Origin: RPQJ01 sp963754535
GTDB lineage: Bacteria > Pseudomonadota > Gammaproteobacteria > Steroidobacterales > Steroidobacteraceae
Length of the DNA stretch: 64,000 nucleotides
Direction of reading: 5' to 3'
NCBI GenBank assembly: GCA_963754535.1
Contig: CAVWGG010000021.1
Coordinates: forward strand, 74,285 to 138,284
In this document: positions 28,864 through 37,989 of the stretch, piece by piece
How the letters are laid out: each line of letters begins with the position of its first letter
Numbering within the stretch: the first letter of the stretch is position 1
Notes under the pieces: generated by a model
Told to the model about the DNA's origin: nothing
What the model saw: the letters and a program-made list of their open reading frames with translations, nothing else
Database searches by the model: none
Program-made: the position numbers and the translations under genes

Positions 28864-30646
28864 TCACCTGCGATAGACGGGGTAGAGGCCATAGCGCTCG
28901 TCCCATGAGGGATGACGACGGTAGAAGAACTCGAGCCGCGCCGCCGGGCTGCCCGCAAAATCCGCGTCCTCGCGCAGCCGCCGTTCGAACTCCTCCTTGA
29001 GTGCCGCGTCCTGCGACAGCATTTGTCGCGCGACCGCCTCGGTGACGTAGTTCTCCATGTATTCCTTGCGCTCGAAGGCTGTGCTGAAGTAGCTCCAGGA
29101 CACGAACGAATCGGGCGCCTGCGGCTCGAGCAGCGACATCACCAGCCGCGCCTTCGGCTGCGCGATCGGCACGAACAGCGCGCCGACGCCGATGTCGCGC
29201 TTCTCATCGCGCCAGGCGCCTTCGACCGTCGTGACCGCTCGCCCCTCGAAGGTTCCTGCCGCGACCGTCACCTTGTCGGCACGAAATGTCTGCACGGCGC
29301 TGGCCGGCTGTGGAGCGGCGACACGCTGAAACTCGATGCCGTGCAGAGCCAGCTTTTCCGACAACCACGCAGCGTGCGCACTCGGCACGACATAGCCGGC
29401 GGCCGGTGCCGTCACGGTCAGCGCAGGCTGCACCTCATACTTGAGCGGAAGCCGCCAGACGGTGGGCTTCGTGGAGTCGTAGCGAATCCATGCCTGGCCC
29501 GAGACCGCGGACGCCTCACGCGTGTACTCGTAGCCGCGCAGATCGACGGTCTGCACGGCGTCCGTATTCTTGAAAGTCAGTGGCACCGGCTTGCCACCGA
29601 GCAGGCGCGCGCGCTCATCCGCCGCGCGTGCCGCCTCGAGCCACTTCACTCCATCGCGCGCAGCGAGCTCCACCATTGCATGAATGGTCTCGCGCGTGGC
29701 GGCAACGCGTCGCGGGTACTCCTGCCACGAGTGCGTCTCGACCAGGGCGCCGAAGCGGTTGCGGGTGGCCCAATAGCTGGTGCTGTAGCGCGGTGAGCCA
29801 ACGCCCACGGCCAGTCCCGAGTCCGGATCATCGCCACCGACGAACGAAGGATAGAACGGCAGGGCATGGAAGCCCTTGCGCTTCAGCCGGGCCAGCACGT
29901 CGTCGCGCAGCGCGTGCCCCGTGCGGCCCAGCTCGAGATCCCAGCCGTGGCCGGGCTCGACCTCGACCGACAGGTCCTCGCGCAGCTCCGCGCCGTCCGT
30001 GACGTGCAGAGTCGGCGTACAGGATGGGGTCCCAGGCGTTAAGGAGCCCGAGCAGCGCGCGCATTTCCGGCGCTTCGACCTTGGCGTAATCGCGGTTGAG
30101 GTTCAGGTTCTGCGCCGTCACGCGCCACCCCATCTGCCTCCGGACCGCGCTGGTTGGGCCGGTTCCACGCACCAAACCGCTCATGTCCGTCGACGTTGAA
30201 GACCGGCACGAACAGCACTGTCGTCCGCGACAGTGCCCCGCGGCTTTCCCGCCCTTCGAGCATTTCGCGCAGCGCGATGAACCCCGCGTCCTTGCCGTCG
30301 ATCTCGCCCGCATGGATGCCGCCCTGGAAGAAGACCACGGGCCGCTGACGCGCACGTACGGACTCGGGGTCGAGCACCCCATCGTCCGACAGCGGCGAGT
30401 GCCAGCAACGGACGGTCCTCGGGCGAGCGGCCGAACTCGAAGCAACGTGCCTTGCCGGGCCAGCGCGCGGCAAAGGCTGCGCACAATCGCTCCACTTCGT
30501 CGTAGCGGCCGGTACGTTTGAAACCGGATTGCTCGGCGATGGTCGTGAGTTCGCCCGGACTCTCCGCGGAGGAGGCGGACGAGAGCCAGGGCAGTGAGGA
30601 GCAGAAGCACGCCGGCGAGCAGCGGCGAGGAGTTGGTGCAGTTCAT
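28864..30646 (-). pseudogene. M14 zinc carboxypeptidase, disrupted by four frameshifts
   Basis: Reading the minus strand through all three frames rebuilds one M14 protein of about 590 residues: signal-like start MNCTNSSPLLAGVLLLL, then ERLCAAFAARWPGKA with FGRSPEDRPLLALA, then VVFFQGGIHAGEIDGKDAG (zinc His and Glu), then NLNLNRDYAKVEAPEMR, then LYAD-LHVTDGAEL (third zinc His), then the long C-terminal half from 29898 to 28864. Frames change near 30585, 30400, 30138 (an extra base in a G/C run) and 30010 (an extra A). All zinc ligands are readable, so the lesions are recent or are sequencing errors. The longest intact piece is the C-terminal 344 codons. Confidence 0.85.
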
Positions 30647-30855
30647 GCGGAAGAGACTAACCGGATGGACGCAGAAATGCGCGGCCGGACCAGACCGAGG
30701 CTGGCGCCGGATCGGCAGACCGAGGAGGTCGACCGCATGTGCCGGGGTCTGGATACCTCACCGTTCGGACGCCCAAGATCGGGGGCCCTCAGCCCTGCTC
30801 CGGCTCGTGTACATTATTGGTCCCCTTTGGGACTGACGGACGAGATCGACCCACA
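30647..30855. other. Intergenic region between the M14 pseudogene and the ECF sigma gene
   Basis: This 209-base divergent gap holds no convincing gene. Short frames here have no ribosome binding sites or family resemblance. Confidence 0.5.
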
Positions 30856-31413
30856 ATGCCAAGAGTGGGGGGCACGGCCATCACGGAACTGCTGCAGGCT
30901 GCAGCAGGCGGGGACGCGCACGCGCGGGGCCAGTTGATTTCAGCGGTATATGAGGAAATGCGCGTGCTCGCACGCCGACTCCTGGCCGGTGATCGCGCCC
31001 GCCACATGCTCGCGCCGACGGAGCTTGCAAACGGCACGGCGCTCAAGCTGTTCGCACAGGCCGATCTATCGGCACGGGACCGCGCGCATTTTCTTGCATA
31101 TGCCGCACACGTCATGCGGCAGGTCTTGATCGATCATGTACGCCACGAACGCTCGCTCAAACGCGGCTCGCCCAAGGTCACGCTCGTATCGCAGATCGCA
31201 GAGGAAGCGCGCACGGATGTCGACGTCGAAGCCTTGCATGAAGCCCTCGAGCGGCTCGCCGCTGTATCGCAGGAGCACGCTGATCTGGTGGAGTTGCGCT
31301 ATTTTGGCGGGCTGACCCTGGAAGAGATTGCAGTCGTTCAGGGCACCTCGGCCGCGACGGTGAAGCGCAGCTGGCGTGCAGCGCGTGCCTGGCTGCACGA
31401 TGCGCTCACCTAA
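30856..31413 (+). CDS. ECF-type RNA polymerase sigma factor (TIGR02999-like)
   Basis: The 185-residue protein has region 2 (ARRLLAGDRARHMLAPTELAN, then HFLAYAAHVMRQVLIDHVRHE) and region 4 (VELRYFGGLTLEEIAVVQGTSAATVKRSWRAARAWL) of an ECF sigma factor. LAPTELANxTALKLF and the RRxxL start are typical of the TIGR02999 group, usually encoded next to Ser/Thr kinases, as here. The ATG at 30856 is chosen because sigma homology starts directly after it. The stop TAA shares bases with the kinase stop on the other strand. Confidence 0.93.
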   Translation: MPRVGGTAITELLQAAAGGDAHARGQLISAVYEEMRVLARRLLAGDRARHMLAPTELANGTALKLFAQADLSARDRAHFLAYAAHVMRQVLIDHVRHERSLKRGSPKVTLVSQIAEEARTDVDVEALHEALERLAAVSQEHADLVELRYFGGLTLEEIAVVQGTSAATVKRSWRAARAWLHDALT

Positions 31414-33785
31414 GGAGCGGGACAACGTGCCAGCTGTGTCTGGACCGCGGCCAGTTCGTTCTTTCGGTCGAACTCCGTCAAACCCCAGTGGCGCTCGATG
31501 TGTGTCCAGCGGTCGAACGCCTGCCGCAGCGCACGGCACGAACCCGCTCCATCACCATAGTCTCGATAGACCTGCGCCAAGTTACGCAGTGGCACGGCAG
31601 CGTCCCGCGCTCGTTCCGCATCGTCTGGCAACTGCAGGGCCCGCTCCTGTCGTTCGCGCACGCTGTGCTCGATCATGCGAATCGCTTCGATGTGGCGCCC
31701 GAGGCTGGCGAGCGTGAGGGCGCGCTGGCCACGCGCCATGTCGCGCATGCGCCAGGCTTCGACGTTTTCAGGATCCAGTTCGACGAGCCGTTCGCCCATT
31801 GCAACGGCACGGTCGTCGGCGATCAATGCTTGATCGTGGCGCCCCATCTCATCGAGCGTTCCCGCAATGGACCAGTAGCCAATCAGCACGCCGTCCATGA
31901 GCCGCCGGTGGCGCGGAGTCCTGACCAGGCCCTGCTCGAAACGCGCGGTGGCGCGGCGATAGGCCGCCAGCGCGTCGTTGAGTCGCCCCAGATAGAACAA
32001 TGAGTCTCCGAGCATCATGGCCGGCCGGCCGCTTTGATACTCGAATTCCATGGCCTGGCGGACCGCTGCGGGCAGCGCCAGGAGGCGCGCTTCTTCTTGC
32101 TCCTGCAGCCTGGCCGCCGCCGCGTACTGTTCGCGCCATTTGAAGACGTCGGCTTGGGTCAGGCGTGAACTGGTGAGTAACGTGTGCAAGTCCGCGAGAT
32201 CCGCGGGCACAGGCGACCAGTGGTCGACACCGGCGAGGGCGGTCAGCAGGTTCGCTTCGGCCTGCCTGGCCTTTTGCAACTGCCCGGCTTCATTGTTGTC
32301 CTGCGCGCCATAGACCAGCGCGAGCAGATAGCGCACGCGCCCAAGATCGCGCTGCAACCCCATCGATTCAGGTGCGCGCGCTGTCAACGCCACGAGCATC
32401 CGTTCAGCGCGCTCCAGGTTGGCCTTGGCAGCGGCGGGCTCGCCGACGTGCGCCTTGCCAGGCACTCCTTGCACCTCTGCGAGGCGCGCCAGGCCCACTG
32501 CCACCTCGCGCTGCAAGTCCGCGTTGCCGCCCGCAGTTGCACCCAGCGCATCCAGATACTGCTGGCCGCGACCGACCATGTCGCGTCGCGCCTGCGTGGT
32601 GCCAGGCGTGGTTTCCAGCTGCTTGTCGAGATCGAACAGCATGTAGCTGGCAAGCGCCCGCACCTCGCCGAAGCGCCGCTCGGCCTCCAGCCGCGCGGCA
32701 TCCGCACGCGTATAAAGTGTCGCAATCACTGCCAGCGCCACGATCAATCCCACGGCGGTAACCGTCGCCGCGGCCACGCGCCAGGGATTTCGCGCAACCA
32801 ACTTGCGCATGCGGTACCGCCAACCGCCGCCGGCGGCCTCCACCGGGCGGCATTCGAGCCAGCGGCGCAGGTCGTCGTCGAGCGCGCCCACACTTGCGTA
32901 ACGCTCCTCGGGTCGTGTCGCCGTCGCCCTGCGACCAATCGCAGCGAGATCGCCTTGCAGCCCGTCTGCCAGAATCTCGCAGAGCGTGACGCCCAGTGAG
33001 TACACGTCATCCGTCACGACGGCAGGCTCGCCTGCCAGGCGCTGCGGGCTGGTATATGCTCGAGTAAAGCCCTCTGGCCGCGCGTCTGCCACGTCCTGAA
33101 TGCGCGCCACGCCAAAGTCGATGAGCTTGGGACGCCCCTCGCCGGTCACGAGAACATTGGCTGGCTTGATATCGCAGTGAACCACCAGGTGCTGGTGCGC
33201 GTGCGCGACGCCGGCGCAGACCTCGCGCATGAGTGCCACGCGCGCTTTCGGGTTGAGTTCGTGCTCGGTGGCGTAGTCGTCCAGCGCCACGCCATTCACG
33301 AATTCCATTACCAGGAAATGCAGTCCGTTGGCGGTCGAGCCGCCATCGATGATGCGTGCGATGCCCGGATGCTCCATGCGCGCAAGCAGCTTGCGCTCGG
33401 CATCGATCAGCGGCTCGGCCACCCCATCGAGTGAGCGGATGAACTTGATAGCGACCGTTTGATCGAATAAGCCATCATTGCGGCGCGCGCGGTACACCGA
33501 ACCCATGCCGCCGGCGCCGATCAACTCTTCCAGGCGATAGACACCGACCTGGGTTGGCGGCACCGGCTGGGCGTGCGGCAGTGGGCCCATGCCGCCTGCT
33601 TCCCAGACTGAAAGGTTGGCCGCATCGGCGGCGATGAGCTCCTGCACCCGCGCCAGCAAGGCGGCATTCGAATTGCACTCCGCGATCAACCACGACTCAC
33701 GGTCCGCACCGTCTCGATCCATCGCTGCGGTGAACACCGTCAGTGCGGCGAGCTCGAATTCCGCGGATCGGACAGCGGCTTGCAT
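31410..33785 (-). CDS. Transmembrane Ser/Thr protein kinase with helical repeat sensor
   Basis: The 791-residue protein has a kinase domain at about 80-335: glycine loop ELIGAGGMGSVYRARR, lysine in VAIKFI, catalytic loop VVHCDIKPANVLV (Cys in place of the usual Arg of HRD), and DFGVAR. One membrane helix follows (VAAATVTAVGLIVALAVIATLY), then about 430 residues of helical, TPR-like sequence outside. This is the usual partner of TIGR02999 sigma factors. The two genes are convergent with overlapping stop codons (31410-31413). Start could also be a later ATG at 33722; neither has a clear ribosome binding site. Confidence 0.92.
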   Translation of the reverse strand: MQAAVRSAEFELAALTVFTAAMDRDGADRESWLIAECNSNAALLARVQELIAADAANLSVWEAGGMGPLPHAQPVPPTQVGVYRLEELIGAGGMGSVYRARRNDGLFDQTVAIKFIRSLDGVAEPLIDAERKLLARMEHPGIARIIDGGSTANGLHFLVMEFVNGVALDDYATEHELNPKARVALMREVCAGVAHAHQHLVVHCDIKPANVLVTGEGRPKLIDFGVARIQDVADARPEGFTRAYTSPQRLAGEPAVVTDDVYSLGVTLCEILADGLQGDLAAIGRRATATRPEERYASVGALDDDLRRWLECRPVEAAGGGWRYRMRKLVARNPWRVAAATVTAVGLIVALAVIATLYTRADAARLEAERRFGEVRALASYMLFDLDKQLETTPGTTQARRDMVGRGQQYLDALGATAGGNADLQREVAVGLARLAEVQGVPGKAHVGEPAAAKANLERAERMLVALTARAPESMGLQRDLGRVRYLLALVYGAQDNNEAGQLQKARQAEANLLTALAGVDHWSPVPADLADLHTLLTSSRLTQADVFKWREQYAAAARLQEQEEARLLALPAAVRQAMEFEYQSGRPAMMLGDSLFYLGRLNDALAAYRRATARFEQGLVRTPRHRRLMDGVLIGYWSIAGTLDEMGRHDQALIADDRAVAMGERLVELDPENVEAWRMRDMARGQRALTLASLGRHIEAIRMIEHSVRERQERALQLPDDAERARDAAVPLRNLAQVYRDYGDGAGSCRALRQAFDRWTHIERHWGLTEFDRKNELAAVQTQLARCPAP

Positions 33786-33825
33786 CGCGCAAGGATATCC
33801 CGGCGGCTTGTCGCACGCACGAATC

Positions 33826-33849
33826 CGCCGGGGCCTGGTGACCCCGGCG
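33826..33849 (-). terminator. Hairpin after the trypsin-like protease gene
   Basis: CGCCGGGG and CCCCGGCG form an 8-bp GC stem with an eight-base loop downstream of the protease stop and just before the kinase start. No T-run follows, so efficiency is uncertain. Confidence 0.5.
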
Positions 33850-33879
33850 TGCGGCAGGGAGAGCCTTTGTGGGCCTCAG

Positions 33880-35094
33880 CTAGTTGGCGCAGTGAGCCGC
33901 ATTGGCACTGCAGGCTGCGTTGACCATGCTCAGGATGTTCGTGTTCAGAAACGGGCTCGCGCCCTGCTGCTTTGGCCCCGTACTGGTTGAGCCCCAACTC
34001 GTGACACCGACCACCGTGTTGATCTGCGCGGAGCTGCCCGAGGTCGTGCCCGTCAGGGCGGGACGCCTCCCGAAGTTGATCAACCACGGCCCGCCACTGG
34101 AGCCGCCACACATCAGGGAGCCAAGCAGCGTGTTGTTGGCCAGGGAGGATGATTTGAAGCCCTCGGAGTCATTGCGCTCCATGATCTCACCGTTGTCCAG
34201 GCAGCCCGGATAGCCGATCTGGGTGAGGTGCACGCGGCCGCTTGGCGTGAAACCGGCGTTGTTATACGCAAAGCCGTACCAGCCGGTATTGGTGCCGGGC
34301 AGACTGCCACTTTGCGGGTTGAGTACGACCACGGCCACGTCGTCCCGACAGATCACGCCATTGGGCGCGGTGCTCGTGGAACACGGGTCAGAGCCGTTGA
34401 GGTACGCGCTCAAGACGAGCGTGCTCTTGGCCGACCAGTTGCCATACGGGGCGCTGCCGCTCTTGTAACCCGGCACGAAACGCCAGTTCGTCCAGAACTT
34501 GTTCTTGCCGAACTCCGAAACACAGTGCGCGGCCGTGACGACGACGCCCTTCTTGATCAGGGAGGCGGAGCAGATGAACGTGCCCGTCTCGCCGGGCTTG
34601 TTGAAGAACACCTTGCCCGACGCGCGATACGGGTAGGTCTTGTTGGTGCTGCCCGAGTAGCCATCGGCACGCGCGGTGCTGAAAGCATGGTTGGTCGTGC
34701 CGGCTTCCTGCGACGTGTATTCATCGCCCATGGAATTGGGTGCCGGCTTGCCCAAAAACACAGGGCGTGTCTGGCCGTCGCCCTCACTGCCGCCTACGAA
34801 CACAGGTTTGCTGGTCGGCGTCGCGGCCGGAGAAGCCAACATGCCGATCAGGTCCGCCAGCACCAACGACTCGGAAAAATTGGTGGCGATGGGCAGCGGC
34901 ATGGGTTTGGCGTTGACGTAGTCGATCGGGTCGACCGCCGATTTGTCTGCTGCGGGGAAAGTCGCGACAGTCACAGTGCCGATTTTTGTGATCGTCGGCT
35001 GCTGCGCGACCGCCGCCGCGCTGGCAGCGCATCCCAGGATCGCAACGGTGGAATAGGCTAGCAGTCTCCTTGCGCTTGATGGAAAGGCAACCAT
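33880..35094 (-). CDS. Secreted trypsin-like serine protease
   Basis: The 404-residue precursor has a signal peptide (LLAYSTVAILGCAASAAAVAQ) and a chymotrypsin-fold catalytic triad: His in VVTAAHCVSEFG, Asp in CRDDVAVVVLN, Ser in MCGGSSGGPWLINFG. Several cysteines suggest disulfides. Extra N-terminal sequence of about 130 residues may be a propeptide. The ATG at 35092-35094 follows GGGAG. The frame stays open far upstream, but that part is the M14 remnant described separately and is not the protease. Confidence 0.92.
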   Translation of the reverse strand: MVAFPSSARRLLAYSTVAILGCAASAAAVAQQPTITKIGTVTVATFPAADKSAVDPIDYVNAKPMPLPIATNFSESLVLADLIGMLASPAATPTSKPVFVGGSEGDGQTRPVFLGKPAPNSMGDEYTSQEAGTTNHAFSTARADGYSGSTNKTYPYRASGKVFFNKPGETGTFICSASLIKKGVVVTAAHCVSEFGKNKFWTNWRFVPGYKSGSAPYGNWSAKSTLVLSAYLNGSDPCSTSTAPNGVICRDDVAVVVLNPQSGSLPGTNTGWYGFAYNNAGFTPSGRVHLTQIGYPGCLDNGEIMERNDSEGFKSSSLANNTLLGSLMCGGSSGGPWLINFGRRPALTGTTSGSSAQINTVVGVTSWGSTSTGPKQQGASPFLNTNILSMVNAACSANAAHCAN

Positions 35095-35434
35095 GGTCGT
35101 TCTCCCGGCGTGGTTTTGGTGTTCGAGTGGGTCCGTCGATATCCCAAGGCGCAATCCGTCGCCAAAACGGGTCACCGCCGGGTGCCGAAGCGGTTGCGAG
35201 TGGCACAGTTGGAGGTCCCAGCCGTGGCCGGGCTGGACCTCGACTGAAAGGTCTTCACGCAGCTGCGCTGCCCGGACAGGCCCTGTAGGCGAGACAGCCA
35301 CATCCGACCGGGACTCAGGCCGCTGCCCTCCCCTTGTCACGAACATTAAGATACCGCGCCTTGAAGCTCGCGAAGTCCGCTCATAGACGTGCCAGGTCTG
35401 ACGCGCCTGGGCGGAGGCGAGGTGGAGGTGAAGC
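35095..35434. other. Divergent gap upstream of the protease and AhpD-like genes
   Basis: This 340-base gap contains the eroded M14 carboxypeptidase fragment at about 35175-35290. The rest should hold promoters of the two divergent genes; no clean boxes were seen. Confidence 0.5.
35175..35290 (-). pseudogene. Remnant of a second M14 carboxypeptidase copy
   Basis: On the minus strand this reads AQLREDLSVEVQPGHGWDLQL, nearly the same as AELREDLSVEVEPGHGWDLEL in the M14 pseudogene (29937-29990). A further match, GCCGAAGCGGTTGCG, fits 29749 onwards. In the pseudogene these pieces are about 170 bases apart; here they are almost joined, so the fragment is a deletion derivative of a paralogous copy. 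Confidence 0.7.
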
Positions 35435-35866
35435 ATGACGACGAATGTGAAGGCGATTCACAAGGAAGTCGGCGACATGTTCGGGCAGGTGCCCGGTTGG
35501 CTGCGCGAACTGCCGGAGAGCGCCCTGAGCGGGTTCTGGAGTTCAATGCGTGACTTCCAGTTGGCCGAAACCGCCCTGCCGAACAAGACCAAGGAACTGA
35601 TCGGAATTGCGGTTGCGGGCGCCACTCGCTGCCGCTATTGCGCCTTGTTCCACGCTGAAGCGGCCAAGCTGTTCGGCGCCACTGACACGGAAATCGCCGA
35701 GGCTGCCGCGATGGCGGGCCACACGATGTATGCCAGCACGTTCCTCAATGCAGTCCAGACCGACTACGCCGAGTTCCGGCGCGAGACGCTGGAAATGATT
35801 TCGTACGTGCGCCAGCATCAGGTGACAGCGAAGCCGGGCAAGCAGCCTCAGGCTGCCGCGCATTAG
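35435..35866 (+). CDS. AhpD/carboxymuconolactone decarboxylase-like protein
   Basis: The 143-residue protein has the AhpD-type redox pair in GATRCRYCALFHAEAAKLFG (CxxC followed by H). AhpD-like proteins are small all-helical thiol reductants; carboxymuconolactone decarboxylases share the fold but lack the cysteines. The helix DFQLAETALPNKTKELIGIAVA is typical of the family. A GGAGG lies eight bases before the ATG. A small gene follows after two bases. Confidence 0.87.
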   Translation: MTTNVKAIHKEVGDMFGQVPGWLRELPESALSGFWSSMRDFQLAETALPNKTKELIGIAVAGATRCRYCALFHAEAAKLFGATDTEIAEAAAMAGHTMYASTFLNAVQTDYAEFRRETLEMISYVRQHQVTAKPGKQPQAAAH

Positions 35867-35868
35867 CG

Positions 35869-36192
35869 ATGCCTGAGACCAGCGTCCTGGCTCGTCTCGA
35901 GGCAGACGGGTTGGTCCGGTCTGGTCCGGGAGGGGCGCGCACCACTTCTCGCTGGCAGGCAGCGATGGCGCGCGCCGCTCACCGGCTGTACCGCAGCGAT
36001 GCGCCCTGGCAGGACCTCCGGCTTCCCATTACGGCTGCCTTGCTGGATACGTACGGCAGCCTCGCCGATGTCGAGCTCGCTGACTTCGTGGAAGTCATGC
36101 TGCCGATCGAGCAGCGTGAACTGCTTGGCGCGGAGCCCGGTCAAAGAGCAGGAAAGGACGCGGAGGGCCTGCGTGCGGGTCCAGAGCGATGA
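35869..36192 (+). CDS. Small protein of unknown function in the AhpD-like operon
   Basis: A 107-residue, mostly helical protein with no signal. A conserved-looking core is LPITAALLDTYGSLADVELADFVE. It starts two bases after the AhpD-like stop, so it is probably co-transcribed. I do not recognise it. The basic C-terminal tail (GQRAGKDAEGLRAGPER) is low in hydrophobic residues. It could be a regulator or a non-enzymatic partner. Confidence 0.55.
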   Translation: MPETSVLARLEADGLVRSGPGGARTTSRWQAAMARAAHRLYRSDAPWQDLRLPITAALLDTYGSLADVELADFVEVMLPIEQRELLGAEPGQRAGKDAEGLRAGPER

Positions 36193-36342
36193 CCGTTGCA
36201 TGCGCTTGAACTGCTGCGTCGCACCATGGCGACTGCCGGCAATTTCCCTCGCTCCCAACGTTCGACAGGCGTAGCGTGCCGTCATTGGCCACCGCACGAT
36301 TTGTGCAGGGTCAATGGAAATACAACATACGGGGGAAGAGCC

Positions 36343-36801
36343 ATGTTCAATCGAATCGTATTGTCGATGACCTTAGCTTTTTGCTGCGTCGGAACGGCAG
36401 CCGCGCAGACGTGGAATGCGCAACAACAAGAAATCTGGAATCTCGAGGAGCTGCAATGGAAAATGGCAGCGGCCGAGGACCTGAGCTGGATCGACACGAT
36501 GGTCCATCCAAACTTGAAATACTGGGAAACCGGCGACCCAATGCCTCGTGGCAGGGACTCGCTCAAGCGATGGGGCAAGTACGCCGCCGACAACAGTGCC
36601 GTCCTTGAGCAGGAACTGTTTCCAATCTCGATCACGGTCACGGGAAACGTCGCGGTGGTGCAGTACAACTACCAGGTCGCGCGTGAGAACTACAAGAAGG
36701 AACGCGAAACGGTTACCGGCAACTACACCGACGTGCTGGTCAAGGAAAACGGCCGCTGGCTGTTCCTGACTTGGTCCGGCGGCGACCAACCGAAGAAGTA
36801 A
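36343..36801 (+). CDS. Exported SnoaL/DUF4440-like protein
   Basis: The 152-residue precursor has a signal peptide (IVLSMTLAFCCVGTAAA) and an NTF2-like (SnoaL/DUF4440) domain: helical start QQQEIWNLEELQWKMAAAED, then strands LKYW, ISITVTGNVAVVQYNYQ and WLFLTWSGG. This fold binds small ligands in many unrelated enzymes. GGGGGAAGAG lies just before the ATG. Composition is lower in GC than its neighbours. Its 3' end overlaps an antisense gene fragment. Confidence 0.82.
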   Translation: MFNRIVLSMTLAFCCVGTAAAQTWNAQQQEIWNLEELQWKMAAAEDLSWIDTMVHPNLKYWETGDPMPRGRDSLKRWGKYAADNSAVLEQELFPISITVTGNVAVVQYNYQVARENYKKERETVTGNYTDVLVKENGRWLFLTWSGGDQPKK

Positions 36802-37055
36802 GTTACAGCCGGGCGGGTCTGCACGACGGCGGGCCCGCCCGCGCCTTCGCTGTTCGTCTCCAGATCCGTGATCGCCGTTTCGACGTCGGCGAAACGAAGC
36901 TTCAGCGCCGGCAGCAGTCCGGGATTGCTCCTGAGTGCCAGTGCGGCGGTCTCTATACCGGCGACCGAGACGCCGAGGATCACGACGAAAAGATCGATCG
37001 CGACCGCGAACCAGTTATGCGTCCTGACGTGTTCCGAGATGCGGCGGGAGATCAT
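36723..37055 (-). pseudogene. Truncated copy of the neighbouring membrane protein
   Basis: The 110-residue frame starts MISRRISEHVRTHNWFAVAIDLFVV, like the start of the next upstream gene (ILRRVIAHVRHQEWTAITIDFVIVV). After the membrane helix it jumps to a short unrelated-looking segment and runs antisense into the SnoaL-like gene. A full-length member is about 250 residues, so this looks like an internal-deletion remnant. Confidence 0.6.
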
Positions 37056-37066
37056 GGCGTCATGGC

Positions 37067-37813
37067 CTATCTTTCCGGATGCGCGACGCCCATCTCGGCG
37101 TCAACCACAGCGTGCAGCGCCGCCAGCTGGCGGCTCACTGGCAGCACGGCGCGCGTCGTGTAGACGTTGTACATGTAGGCGTTTTCACTGAGTTCATTTC
37201 TGAATGCCGGGTCGGCGCGCATCGCATCCGTCCGGCATTCGGGGTTCAGCCATATTTCTTCGCTGCGGATACGCGACGCGCCGACATGATGCGTGATGAG
37301 GTGGGGGTGTGCCTTGCCGAGATCACGCCCTGAATCGGTGATGACGGCGATGAGATCGCGGGCGCGCACGGCGTCCTGCATGTAGGTCAGGATTGCGGTG
37401 CGTACCGTTGCAGACGACAGGTGATCGAGCCGGCCCGTTGATAACAGCTCTGCAACTGTCGGCAGCTCCGCCGGCGGCACGGTCGTATGCGCCGATCCCG
37501 CAATGGCGTCGCACTCTCCGGAAGACAGCGGCGTGGTCCCCTCCGCCTCGTTCAACCGCTTGACCGCGCGGAGCAGGTCGGCCGAAAACTCCGTGCGCGA
37601 GCGATCGTATCTCGCCCTTGTCCCAAGGAGCTGTTCAATCTCGCCATGCAGGCGCGTGAGGTAGTCGCGTTCGCTCTTCTGACGGTCGCGCTCCACGGCA
37701 AACGCCTGCACCTGCATGCCGATGAAGACGCCCATGACGACGATGACGAAGTCGATGGTGATCGCGGTCCATTCCTGATGGCGAACATGCGCGATGACGC
37801 GGCGGAGGATCAC
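37067..37813 (-). CDS. Single-span membrane protein, DUF6090-like
   Basis: The 248-residue protein has a basic start (ILRRVIAHVRHQEW), one membrane helix (AITIDFVIVVMGVFIGMQVQ) and a long soluble helical domain (RQKSERDYLTRLHGEIEQLL). The layout resembles DUF6090-type proteins, whose function is unknown. GTG at 37813 is preferred because it aligns with the start of the truncated paralogue; a TTG at 37849 is possible. Confidence 0.72.
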   Translation of the reverse strand: MILRRVIAHVRHQEWTAITIDFVIVVMGVFIGMQVQAFAVERDRQKSERDYLTRLHGEIEQLLGTRARYDRSRTEFSADLLRAVKRLNEAEGTTPLSSGECDAIAGSAHTTVPPAELPTVAELLSTGRLDHLSSATVRTAILTYMQDAVRARDLIAVITDSGRDLGKAHPHLITHHVGASRIRSEEIWLNPECRTDAMRADPAFRNELSENAYMYNVYTTRAVLPVSRQLAALHAVVDAEMGVAHPER

Positions 37814-37989
37814 GGCGCCACCGCCGTCAATCCCGGCAATGCAGGGCAAGCGGCGAATGTGATCACGACCCTGAGGCGGGTACTTTGCAGTTCAAGTTGG
37901 CTTGGCGAACTCATGCGGCAGCATCGCGGCGGCCGGATCGCACGTCAACTGGCGCAGCCTTCAACCGGGCGACGGGCCAAAGCCCCCGG
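37814..37989. other. Gap between the DUF6090-like gene and otsA
   Basis: About 176 bases of ordinary high-GC sequence with no gene or clear signal seen. Confidence 0.4.

Noticed and set aside
36196..36342. Longer N-terminus for the SnoaL/DUF4440-like protein
   Set aside because: The extension is Arg/Pro-rich, lies before a strong ribosome binding site, and would bury a clear signal peptide.
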